A stretch of DNA of 11,932 nt from contig JBCBXF010000087.1 of the NCBI GenBank assembly GCA_039816705.1, positions 1 through 11,932 on the forward strand, read 5' to 3'. Both the position numbers and the translations under genes were made by a program. Every line of letters starts with the position of its first letter. The stretch's first letter is position 1. Shown one piece after another: positions 1 to 6,789 of this stretch. The notes under the pieces were generated by a model. That model was given only the letters and a program-made list of their open reading frames with translations. It was not told where the DNA came from and searched no databases. Origin of the DNA: CALHAX01 sp039816705. GTDB lineage: Bacteria > Pseudomonadota > Alphaproteobacteria > Rhizobiales > CALHAX01.

Positions 1-148
1 ATCTCGGCCAATCCACCGATCGTTCCGATCAGGCTGGAGGCCTCAAGCGGCATCATGATCACTTTCTGGTTCGGCGCTACATCACCGACCCATTGGCCAA
101 CGATGACCAGGTCGGCAACACGTTGTTAACCGCAAATACCTTACCCTG
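1..148 (-). pseudogene. C-terminal remnant of an SPFH/stomatin-like (band 7) protein, frameshifted and 5'-truncated
   Basis: Read on the minus strand from 119 to 1, the translation contains VAPNQKVIMMPLEASSLIG followed by TIGGLAE. From memory this is the conserved NQK-x-x-MPLEAS signature near the C-terminus of bacterial SPFH (stomatin/QmcA-like) membrane proteins. V-A-D is encoded at 119-111 and stands 13 residues before NQK, the family's usual spacing between its F-[IV]-A-[DQ] motif and NQK. The frame is closed just upstream by a TAA at 128-126. The expected A-V-N that precedes the motif is found in a different frame at 133-125, so one base appears to be missing around 120-122. Before A-V-N the similarity fades, and the OM gene occupies the space where the other 200 or more residues should be. 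I read it as a decayed 3' fragment. The gene's 3' end lies outside the window, so its length cannot be judged. A short genuine gene starting inside this stretch is less likely. Confidence 0.5.
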
Positions 149-190
149 CTGCGCAGTAACTTGAGTGAGAAGTTGTGTTTGTTGCACACC

Positions 191-194
191 GGAG
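191..194 (+). promoter_or_regulatory. Ribosome binding site that sets the start of the OM beta-barrel gene
   Basis: GGAG at 191-194 stands 8 bases before the in-frame GTG at 203. The earlier in-frame TTG at 161 has no purine-rich sequence at the right distance. This favours GTG 203 as the start. I saw no convincing sigma-70 promoter between 1 and 190. Confidence 0.5.
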
Positions 195-202
195 TCGCCC
201 AA

Positions 203-2071
203 GTGGCTGTATATATTCGAATTCTGCGTCAGGCCCTACCGCATCATGACCATCGTGCGCGTGCCTTCGCCACAGTCCTCGCAGGATGTGCGCTGATCTT
301 GAGCACCACGCCAGCTGCGGCGCAGTTAGCCGGTTCGCAAGACGCGACGCCTGGATCGCTCCCGACCATCACCGAGCCGCAGCCGGAAAGCCGGACGGTC
401 ATCACCGACCCCATCATCGGCACACCGGACAATCCGTTCCCACAGGCGCCAGACGCCACGACACGCCCCGGCAGAGGTTCAACCGGCATTTTCACGGGCC
501 CGATTGATCCGGACACGCAGGACCGCCCGAACATCGGCGCGCGCCCCGCCGGCGACGGTTCACTGCGCGGCATCTTTCGTGGCACCAACACACCGGATCC
601 CGCTACCGCGGCCGGCGCGCGACAGGATATTCGCCGCATAACAAGCGATGGACGTATCGTCCGTCCCGGTGAGCCGGGCTTCGAGACGGCGCCACCCGGC
701 CCGACCGAGCCGCAGCAGTTGCCCGTTTCCGAAGAAGCACTCGACAGCGACATTGATGCAGATTTCGACACCGATCTACGCCAGAACTTTGACGATGATC
801 TGCGAATTGCAGACGATGTGAGCACCGGCCCCTTGCTTGGCGCGCGGGCACTTGATGACGGCCGCGCCACCTTGCCCGAAGTTGGCGAGAACCCGTTTGA
901 CCAGACCCGCGACGACTTCGAAGCCTTCGAAGAACGTCCCTATGATCCACTTGGCATGCGGGCCGGCAGCTTTATTCTCCGCCCCAGCATCACCGCAACA
1001 ACAGTCATCACAGACAACGTGTTCCAATCCGCTGGCACCAAGGAAGCAGACATCGGCGCAGAAGTCCGCCCGGAGCTTCGTATCGAGAGTGACTGGAATC
1101 GGCACGCGCTCTCACTCGACGCCAACGCCACGGCCGTCTTTTGGAACGAATTCGACACCGAGGACACAGTCGACGCCAGCGTGATTGCGCGGGCGCGCCT
1201 TGACGTGACGCTGCGCACCAATTTCGAAGCCGACCTCGGCTATCGGATCGCAACGCAGGAACGTGGCTCGATCGACAGCGTCAGCGGCGCGATCTCGGAA
1301 CCAGAAACAAAAACGCTCGAAGCCGGCATCACCGCCAACCATCGCTTCAACCGCCTCGTGACACGCACCCGCCTTGGCTACACCGATGAGCGCAACGGCG
1401 ACGCGGAATTGATCGGCGGGGGCGTTGACCTTGGCAGCGACGAAGACTTCTCCCGCATCGAACTCGCATCGCGCTGGTCGTATGAAATGTCTCCGAGCTT
1501 CGCCGCATTCGTTGAAGGAGCCTACAACTGGCAAACCTTCGACCAGGCACTTGATGACGATGGCTTGCTGCGTGACTCGCAAGGCTACGAGTTACGCGCG
1601 GGATTCATCGCCGAGATCGGCCCGGCCATTCGTGGGGAAGTGAGTGCTGGCTACGCCGTTCAACAGGCAGACGATGCGCGCCTGGCGGACGTATCAGGCC
1701 TCGTGTTTGACGCAGACATCACCTGGCGCCCGACAGCCCTCACAACGGTGGGGCTGACCGCAACCAGTGAAATCGACACATCAAGCGTTGCAGGATCTCT
1801 CGGTGCCATCAATCGCGCCGTCGCGCTCAACGTCCGCCATGAGTTCCGTCGCTATGCGATCGGCACCCTGGGCGTTGCATGGGCGCAGGAAGACTTTGAT
1901 GCTTCGCAGGTGACCGAGGACGAACTCCGATTCCAGGTCGGCGCTGAGTATCTGTTCTCGCGAAATTTCGTGGCGTTGGCGAACTATGAGCACGTGCGCT
2001 TTTCGTCGACACAGCCGGACAGCAACTATGCAGAGAATGTCGTGCGTCTCGGCCTTCAGCTCCGACGCTGA
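203..2071 (+). CDS. Outer-membrane beta-barrel protein (BBP2_2-type putative porin) with long disordered N-terminal region
   Basis: Secreted outer-membrane protein of 622 residues from GTG 203. An open frame extends up to TTG 161, but only GTG 203 has a ribosome binding site. Residues about 18-40 form a signal peptide (R-A-R, hydrophobic core, then TTPAAA-Q), with cleavage predicted after Ala40. Residues about 41-250 are rich in Pro, Gly, Asp and Thr and look unstructured. They carry two related pieces, GSTGIFTG and GSLRGIFRG, and an acidic cluster at about 177-205. From about 252 (RAGSFILRPSITATTVITDN) to the end the sequence alternates polar and hydrophobic residues as in amphipathic strands. 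The N-V-F after a T-D and the R-P-x-L-x-x-x-S-D-W-x-R-H pattern match, from memory, the BBP2_2 putative beta-barrel porin 2 family (PF10082). The last residues are RLGLQLRR, so the usual terminal Phe of OM barrels is missing. Substrate unknown. It may serve polysaccharide traffic given galU and galE nearby, but that is inference only. It converges on galU with a 10-base gap. Confidence 0.8.
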   Translation: MAVYIRILRQALPHHDHRARAFATVLAGCALILSTTPAAAQLAGSQDATPGSLPTITEPQPESRTVITDPIIGTPDNPFPQAPDATTRPGRGSTGIFTGPIDPDTQDRPNIGARPAGDGSLRGIFRGTNTPDPATAAGARQDIRRITSDGRIVRPGEPGFETAPPGPTEPQQLPVSEEALDSDIDADFDTDLRQNFDDDLRIADDVSTGPLLGARALDDGRATLPEVGENPFDQTRDDFEAFEERPYDPLGMRAGSFILRPSITATTVITDNVFQSAGTKEADIGAEVRPELRIESDWNRHALSLDANATAVFWNEFDTEDTVDASVIARARLDVTLRTNFEADLGYRIATQERGSIDSVSGAISEPETKTLEAGITANHRFNRLVTRTRLGYTDERNGDAELIGGGVDLGSDEDFSRIELASRWSYEMSPSFAAFVEGAYNWQTFDQALDDDGLLRDSQGYELRAGFIAEIGPAIRGEVSAGYAVQQADDARLADVSGLVFDADITWRPTALTTVGLTATSEIDTSSVAGSLGAINRAVALNVRHEFRRYAIGTLGVAWAQEDFDASQVTEDELRFQVGAEYLFSRNFVALANYEHVRFSSTQPDSNYAENVVRLGLQLRR

Positions 2072-2081
2072 TAGCGCTTGT

Positions 2082-2975
2082 TCATCCCTCGGCTAACGCC
2101 TTGATCGCGCGCCGCATCGCAGCGCCGACTTCGGTGTCCGCAAGACCGAAGTGGAGGTTTGCCTCAAGAAACCCGAGCTTGGAGCCGCAGTCAAAGCTCC
2201 GCCCTGCAAGCTGCTGGGCAAAAAAGGGCTGCTGCGCCATCAACCGATCCATGGCGTCGGTGATCTGGATCTCGCCGCCTGCGCCCTCGGCCTGCGTGCC
2301 GAGCAGATCAAAAATCTCCGGCTGCAAGACATACCGCCCCATAATGGAAAGGTTGGAGGGCGCGTCTGCGATTGCCGGTTTCTCGACCATCGCCTTCACG
2401 CGCCATCGCGCTTTTTCTCCCTCGTCGATGTCACGGTCGATATCGACGATGCCATAACGGTCGACAAGCTCGTCAGCGACTTCTTCCACGGCGATATAAT
2501 TTCCGCCCTGTTCAACCTGAGCTGCAATCATGTCAGCCAGACAGACACGCCCAGCCTGCGGCACGATCACATCCGGCAAAATCAGCGCGAAGGGCTCGTC
2601 ACCAACGATGTCGCGCGCGCACCAGACAGCATGGCCGAGCCCGAGCGGGCGTTGCTGACGCGTAAAACTCGTCGCGCCCGCCTCCGGCGTCAGCGCGTCG
2701 ACCATCCCCAGCACATCTGTTTTGCCACGCGCCTCGAGCACACTCGAAAGCTCGAACTGGTGGTCGAAATGATCCTCAATCACCCCCTTGTTGCGCCCGG
2801 TGACAAAGATAAAGTGCTCAATGCCCGCGTCCCGCGCCTCATCGACAACGTGTTGGATAATGGGACGATCCACCACCGTCAGCATCTCCTTCGGCATGGC
2901 CTTGGTCGCCGGAAGAAACCGCGTACCAAGCCCCGCGACCGGGAAAACGGCCTTGCGAACGGGTTTATGCGTCAT
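2082..2975 (-). CDS. galU: UTP--glucose-1-phosphate uridylyltransferase
   Basis: GalU makes UDP-glucose from UTP and glucose-1-phosphate in the cytoplasm, the precursor for LPS, exopolysaccharide and other glycans. The protein has 297 residues, normal for bacterial GalU. The nucleotide-binding signature GLGTRFLPATKAMPKEM is at residues 15-31, followed by the QQRPLGLGHAV segment at about 107-117 and LPDV at 133-136. A Val-Glu-Lys-Pro segment (MVEKP) and an EIQITDAM segment follow, as expected of the family. The frame is open for 16 more codons upstream (to 3023), but ATG 2975 starts exactly where family members do. An AAAGG ribosome binding site lies 10 bases before it (2986-2990). The gene diverges from galE across 152 bases, and its 3' end lies 10 bases from that of the OM barrel gene. 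It is often labelled exoN or galU in rhizobia. Nothing unusual is visible in the protein. Confidence 0.95.
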   Translation of the reverse strand: MTHKPVRKAVFPVAGLGTRFLPATKAMPKEMLTVVDRPIIQHVVDEARDAGIEHFIFVTGRNKGVIEDHFDHQFELSSVLEARGKTDVLGMVDALTPEAGATSFTRQQRPLGLGHAVWCARDIVGDEPFALILPDVIVPQAGRVCLADMIAAQVEQGGNYIAVEEVADELVDRYGIVDIDRDIDEGEKARWRVKAMVEKPAIADAPSNLSIMGRYVLQPEIFDLLGTQAEGAGGEIQITDAMDRLMAQQPFFAQQLAGRSFDCGSKLGFLEANLHFGLADTEVGAAMRRAIKALAEG

Positions 2976-3127
2976 GGAGAGGCAGCCTTTCAGATAGTAT
3001 TCACCGACGAAGTCGTGGCACATTTATTGAACGCCTGACACGCAGTTTACAAACCGCGTGCCACTGTGTTGGCGTTACATCGTCAAAGCGGGTTTTCCAC
3101 GGGCACGGCGCATCCGGAGAAAAATTT
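2976..3127. promoter_or_regulatory. Divergent galU/galE intergenic region, presumed to carry both promoters
   Basis: This is the only space between the divergent galU and galE genes, so both promoters should lie here. There are partial -35-like hexamers, for example TTGTAA on the minus strand at about 3047-3052 and CTGACA on the plus strand at 3035-3040. None has a good -10 partner at 16-18 bases, so I call no specific promoter. The galE ribosome binding site GGAG is at 3116-3119, 8 bases before its ATG. Confidence 0.4.
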
Positions 3128-4120
3128 ATGAGCGTGTTGGTCACGGGCGGGGCCGGCTACATTGGCAGCCACATGGTTTTGGAACTGCTTGAAGCCGGTG
3201 AGGATGTCGTTGTCCTCGACGATCTCTCGACCGGGTTTCGCTGGGCCGTTCCCCCAGCTGCGCGTCTCGTCATTGGCGATATCGGCGATCAGGAACTCGT
3301 ACGCTCGACCATTCGACGTATGAACATCGACGCCATCATCCATTTTGCAGGCTCGATTGTGGTCCCGGAATCGGTGAGCGATCCGCTGCGTTACTACCAC
3401 AACAATACTGCCAAGTCGCGAGACCTCATCGAAGTCGCTGTCGCATGCGGGATCAAGCATTTCATCTTTTCCTCGACCGCAGCTGTCTACGGGATGCCCG
3501 AGCAAAATCCGGTCTCCGAGAGCACGCCGTTGGCACCGATCTCGCCCTACGGCACGTCCAAATTGATGACCGAGTACATGCTGCGCGATGCCAGCGCCGC
3601 GCATGACCTCAGCTACATCTCACTACGCTATTTCAACGTCGCTGGTGCTGATCCAAAGGCACGCTCCGGCCAGTCCTCACCTGTCGCAACACATTTGATC
3701 AAGGTCGCAAGCCAGGCTGCACTCGGCCACCGCACCCATCTTGATCTGTACGGCACGGACTATGAGACGCCCGATGGCACGTGCGTGCGCGACTACATCC
3801 ATGTCAGCGATCTCGTCTCAGCCCATCGCCTTGCCCTTCAACACCTGCGGAACGGCGGGCCCTCAGACATCTTCAACTGCGGCTACGGTCGCGGATTTTC
3901 GGTCAAGGATGTGATTGACACCATGAAGCGGGTCACAGGAACGGACTTCGAGGTTCGCCCGGCCGACCGGCGCGCTGGTGATCCCGCATCGCTGATTGCC
4001 GACAACACGAAGATCCGCGAGGCTTTGCAATGGGAGCCGGCTCTCGACGATCTCGGCGCAATCATCTCTCAGGCTTTTGACTGGGAAAATCATCTCCTGC
4101 GCTTCAAGGCCGCTTCATAG
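3128..4120 (+). CDS. galE: UDP-glucose 4-epimerase
   Basis: GalE interconverts UDP-glucose and UDP-galactose with bound NAD+ in the cytoplasm, supplying galactose for surface polysaccharides. It has 330 residues, the usual length. It is an extended short-chain dehydrogenase: NAD-binding GGAGYIG at residues 7-13, acidic D31-D32 after the second strand, HFAG at 72-75, SSTAAVYG at 115-122 with Thr117 in the catalytic Ser/Thr position, and the catalytic pair Tyr141 and Lys145 in YGTSK. The substrate-binding end includes the R-Y-F-N-V-A-G-A-D segment typical of GalE and a V-R-D-Y-I-H-V-x-D-L motif. The start is supported by GGAG 8 bases upstream. galE diverges from galU, and the pairing makes metabolic sense because GalU makes the GalE substrate. 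It is followed 81 bases later, on the same strand, by the first transglycosylase gene, so co-transcription is possible. A related NDP-sugar epimerase is conceivable, but the motifs favour GalE. Confidence 0.93.
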   Translation: MSVLVTGGAGYIGSHMVLELLEAGEDVVVLDDLSTGFRWAVPPAARLVIGDIGDQELVRSTIRRMNIDAIIHFAGSIVVPESVSDPLRYYHNNTAKSRDLIEVAVACGIKHFIFSSTAAVYGMPEQNPVSESTPLAPISPYGTSKLMTEYMLRDASAAHDLSYISLRYFNVAGADPKARSGQSSPVATHLIKVASQAALGHRTHLDLYGTDYETPDGTCVRDYIHVSDLVSAHRLALQHLRNGGPSDIFNCGYGRGFSVKDVIDTMKRVTGTDFEVRPADRRAGDPASLIADNTKIREALQWEPALDDLGAIISQAFDWENHLLRFKAAS

Positions 4121-4201
4121 CCATTGGGCCACCCGCCCACACATCGCAATTCAGCCGTGAATCGCCCACAGTGTCGCGCTGAAGACGAGGCGGCCGGGCT
4201 G

Positions 4202-5512
4202 ATGACGAGACGCGTACAGGTTGGGAATCAGGTGTCATGCCGCGGGGACACGCGACGGGCAGCGGTGGTGCTCGCAAGCTGCCTCGCAATCGTCCCTGCG
4301 CTGAGTACATTCATCAGTGCCAGCGGACACGCTGCACCGCCACCTGAGACATTTGCTCAGTTCAGGACAGCGCTCTGGCCAGATGCGCGCGCGGCCGGCA
4401 TCTCACGTCAGACATTTGACCGTGCGCTGCGCACCCTCAAGCCGGATCTCGCACTGCCTGACCTCGAGCGCCCTGCTCGTGCAGGCGACCAAGCGAAGAA
4501 AAAGCGCGGCCAGCCCGAGTTCATCAAACCACCGCGCGATTATCTCTCCCCGCGCATGCTTGCTAACCTCACCGCGCGCGGACGCATCAAAGAACGTGAA
4601 TATGCCAAGCCGCTGGCTGAAATCCGCCGACGTTTCAATGTGGCACCGGAAGTCGTTCTCGCGATCTGGGGCCGCGAGACGGCATTCGGCGGCTATCGCC
4701 TGAAGCACGACGCCATCCGCGCCATCGCCACTCAAGCCTGGACCGGGCGGCGTCGCCAACAGTTTCGCGCCGAGCTCATCCTCGCCCTGAAAATCCTCGA
4801 AGAGAAACGCACCACACGCACGGCTATGCGTTCATCGTGGGCGGGCGCCATGGGCCCAACACAGTTGCTGCCATCGAATTACTATGATCACGCGGTCGAT
4901 CTCGACGGAGATGGGGACAAGGACATCTGGTCCTCCGTTCCCGATGCACTCGGCGCTGCGGCCAAGTCCCTGATCGACAACGGTTGGCAGCCCGACCGCA
5001 CATGGGGCTGGGAAATTCGCAAGCCTAAGACCTTCGACTGCGCGCAAGAAGGACCGGACAAGAAGCGACCGCTCTCCGCCTGGATTGCAGAGGGTTATAC
5101 CCGCACATTCGACCGCCAGTGGCCGCAGGACGCTCTGGCCGAAGACGCCTACCTCCTGTTGCCGGAGGGCGCTCGCGGTCCGGCATTCCTGATGCACAAC
5201 AACTTTCTCGTCTTGAAATCCTACAACTTCGCTGATCTCTATGCGCTGTTCGTCGGCAACCTGGCCGATCGTATCGCCGGCGGAGGAAAATTCGAAACGG
5301 CCTGGGCCACCACAAAGCGACATGACAAATCGCGGATTGCGGACATCCAGCGGTGGTTGAACGCGGCCAACTATCCCGCCGGACAGGTCGACGGGCGTGC
5401 TGGTACCATTACCCGCAGCGCCATTGGTGCGTACCAAAAGGCCGAGGGCCTAACGCTCGATTGCTACCCCTCCCGCGCCGTGTGGCAACACTTGCGACAG
5501 GCCCGGCAATGA
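4202..5512 (+). CDS. MltB-family lytic murein transglycosylase with C-terminal peptidoglycan-binding domain (first of tandem pair)
   Basis: Predicted exported enzyme of 436 residues that cleaves the MurNAc-GlcNAc bond of peptidoglycan without water, leaving 1,6-anhydroMurNAc ends. Residues 18-44 look like a signal peptide (R-R, hydrophobic stretch, S-G-H-A). The MltB/SLT_2 catalytic domain runs from about 50 to 365. It contains AIWGRETAFG with the probable catalytic Glu159, SWAGAMGPTQLLPSNYY at 212-228 (the family usually has Q-F-M-P, here Q-L-L-P) and the D-G-D-G-x-x-D-I-W segment at 236-243. Residues about 378-432 form a PG_binding_1 repeat (IQRWLNAANYPAGQVDGRAG). A Lys/Arg-rich insert (about 90-112) separates the first helices from the core. 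The frame is open back to TTG 4124, but that end is not signal-like. ATG 4202 with GAGG 11 bases upstream fits better; GTG 4232 is an alternative. There is no lipobox, so it is probably soluble or loosely membrane-tethered. The stop overlaps the next gene by ATGA. Confidence 0.88.
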   Translation: MTRRVQVGNQVSCRGDTRRAAVVLASCLAIVPALSTFISASGHAAPPPETFAQFRTALWPDARAAGISRQTFDRALRTLKPDLALPDLERPARAGDQAKKKRGQPEFIKPPRDYLSPRMLANLTARGRIKEREYAKPLAEIRRRFNVAPEVVLAIWGRETAFGGYRLKHDAIRAIATQAWTGRRRQQFRAELILALKILEEKRTTRTAMRSSWAGAMGPTQLLPSNYYDHAVDLDGDGDKDIWSSVPDALGAAAKSLIDNGWQPDRTWGWEIRKPKTFDCAQEGPDKKRPLSAWIAEGYTRTFDRQWPQDALAEDAYLLLPEGARGPAFLMHNNFLVLKSYNFADLYALFVGNLADRIAGGGKFETAWATTKRHDKSRIADIQRWLNAANYPAGQVDGRAGTITRSAIGAYQKAEGLTLDCYPSRAVWQHLRQARQ

Positions 5513-6789
5513 GCATGTCGCGAGCGAAATGGCTGCAAAGACTGTGCGTGGCCGTGGTCGCATCGGTTAAACTTTCGGCAACGTCGGCATTGGGAGCGGA
5601 AACCAAGTCCCGAGACGAGATCCAAAAGTGGAAGCAGGAGTTTATTTCTCACGCATCAACACAGGGCATATCGCGACGCTTCCTCGTCAAAGAACTGGAG
5701 CGCTTCACCCCGGACCCGAAAATCATCGCTCTGAGCGAACGACAGCCTGAACTGCGGCAGTCCATCGGCGCTTACATCGCCGCGCGCGTGCCAAAGCGCA
5801 TCGCTGAGGGGAGGGCATTGCTCACAAAACATCGAACAGTCCTGAACCGGATCACCGAGACCTACGGTGTACCCGGCGAAGTCCTCGTTGCGATCTGGGG
5901 ACTTGAGACGACCTACGGTGCCAACCTCGGCAGACATGACGTGATTCGATCGCTCGCCACACTCGCGTCAGCCAACGGACGTCGGGCTGCATTCTGGCGT
6001 CGCCAACTCGTCTCCGCATGTCGCATTGCCGAAGCGCGACCGCGTACGGCGTCACGCCTCATCGGTTCATGGGCCGGTGCCATCGGGCACACGCAGTTCA
6101 TCCCGACAACCTTTGAAGCGTTTGCCGTCGACTTTGACGGTGATCGCATTGCAGATCTCGCCGGCTCGTTGAGCGACGCCCTCGCCTCGGCCGCAAACTA
6201 TCTGAAACTCTCGGGCTGGCCCCAGGGCGCACCAGACGAGCCTTCCCCGTCAGCGAACACGCCAACGATCATGATCGAGGTGCGTGCCGGCCCCTCCTTC
6301 GACTGGTCGGTGGCAGGCCGCAAACGCTTCGCCGAGGCGAAGATCTGGCGCACACGCGATGTGACACGCCAAGACGGCACTGCGCTGCCCACGGACGGAC
6401 GCTTTGCTTTCATCGCCCCACAAGGCGAATCCGGACCTCAATTTTTGATCACACCCGCCTTCAATGCGCTGTTGCGCTACAACAACGCCATCTCCTACGT
6501 CTTCGCAGTGGCCGACCTTGCCCGCGCCATTGCAGGACGCTCCCGCATCAGCCATCCGTGGCGCAACGAACGGCCGCTGTCGCGTTTTCAACGTCGGATG
6601 GTTCAGGAACGCCTCGTCGCACGAGGATATGACACCGGCGGCATCGATGGTATTCTCGGCGATCGAAGTACAGCTGCGATCCGCGATGTGCAACGTCGGC
6701 ACGGTCAAATACCTGACGGCCATGCGGGCGCCACGGTGTTGAAGCTCCTAGAGCACCGTGGCTTCCCACATCTAGGGGACGGGAAATGA
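5509..6789 (+). CDS. MltB-family lytic murein transglycosylase with C-terminal peptidoglycan-binding domain (second of tandem pair)
   Basis: Second predicted periplasmic transglycosylase, 426 residues. Residues 1-30 form a signal peptide (M-S-M-S-R-A-K-W, hydrophobic core, S-A-L-G-A). The SLT_2/MltB domain covers about 35-345. AIWGLETTYG places the catalytic Glu at 133. SWAGAIGHTQFIPTTFEAF at 187-205 and the D-F-D-G-D segment at 208-212 follow. A PG_binding_1 domain occupies about 358-415 (RRMVQERLVARGYDTGGIDG). By eye it shares roughly 40 percent identity with its neighbour in the catalytic core, so the pair is not a recent duplication. The frame is open back to 5353, but ATG 5509 is the first start giving a signal peptide. 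It overlaps the previous stop as ATGA, with ACAGG 7 bases before it. The next gene overlaps its stop in the same way, so all three are probably translationally coupled. The end of the gene carries a strong RNA inverted repeat. Confidence 0.9.
   Translation: MSMSRAKWLQRLCVAVVASVKLSATSALGAETKSRDEIQKWKQEFISHASTQGISRRFLVKELERFTPDPKIIALSERQPELRQSIGAYIAARVPKRIAEGRALLTKHRTVLNRITETYGVPGEVLVAIWGLETTYGANLGRHDVIRSLATLASANGRRAAFWRRQLVSACRIAEARPRTASRLIGSWAGAIGHTQFIPTTFEAFAVDFDGDRIADLAGSLSDALASAANYLKLSGWPQGAPDEPSPSANTPTIMIEVRAGPSFDWSVAGRKRFAEAKIWRTRDVTRQDGTALPTDGRFAFIAPQGESGPQFLITPAFNALLRYNNAISYVFAVADLARAIAGRSRISHPWRNERPLSRFQRRMVQERLVARGYDTGGIDGILGDRSTAAIRDVQRRHGQIPDGHAGATVLKLLEHRGFPHLGDGK
6730..6778 (+). 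promoter_or_regulatory. Possible H-type RNA pseudoknot over the ribosome binding site of the DUF459 gene
   Basis: A perfect 9-base inverted repeat pairs 6730-6738 (GCCACGGTG) with 6754-6762 (CACCGTGGC) around a 15-base loop. Bases 6745-6752 of that loop are complementary to 6771-6778, 8 pairs with one G-U. The second partner includes AGGGGA (6774-6779), the likely Shine-Dalgarno sequence for ATG 6786. The connecting loops, 6 and 8 bases, are long enough for an H-type pseudoknot. No U-run follows, so it is not an ordinary terminator. It lies inside the second transglycosylase coding region. Translation of that gene would open the structure, consistent with coupling through the ATGA overlap. 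The pairing is seen in the sequence; the regulatory role is inference. Confidence 0.35.

Noticed and set aside
148..155. CTGCGCAG palindrome and flanking TTAC/GTAA symmetry upstream of the OM barrel gene.
   Set aside because: The dyad breaks down inside, the stem is only 4 pairs with a short loop, and it matches no operator I know. It also lies within the SPFH remnant.
161..202. Start of the OM barrel gene at TTG 161.
   Set aside because: No ribosome binding site is present, and the extra 14 residues are not signal-peptide-like. GTG 203 has GGAG at the right distance. Some residual doubt remains.
207..220. TATATATT stretch resembling a -10 box just inside the OM barrel gene.
   Set aside because: No -35 element lies 16-18 bases upstream (the nearest, TTGCAC at 182-187, is 22-24 bases away), and no usable in-frame start lies between it and the signal peptide.
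2151..3038. A 295-codon plus-strand open frame lying entirely across galU.
   Set aside because: galU on the opposite strand has full family motifs and normal length. The plus frame gives a His/Arg-rich product with no recognisable motif, typical of an antisense shadow in GC-rich DNA.
3083..3604. A 173-codon minus-strand open frame across the galE start.
   Set aside because: It is antisense to clear GalE motifs, has no recognisable domain and would read into the galU/galE control region.
4832..5437. A 201-codon minus-strand open frame across the first transglycosylase.
   Set aside because: It is the antisense shadow of a well-supported enzyme, with no motif and no ribosome binding site.
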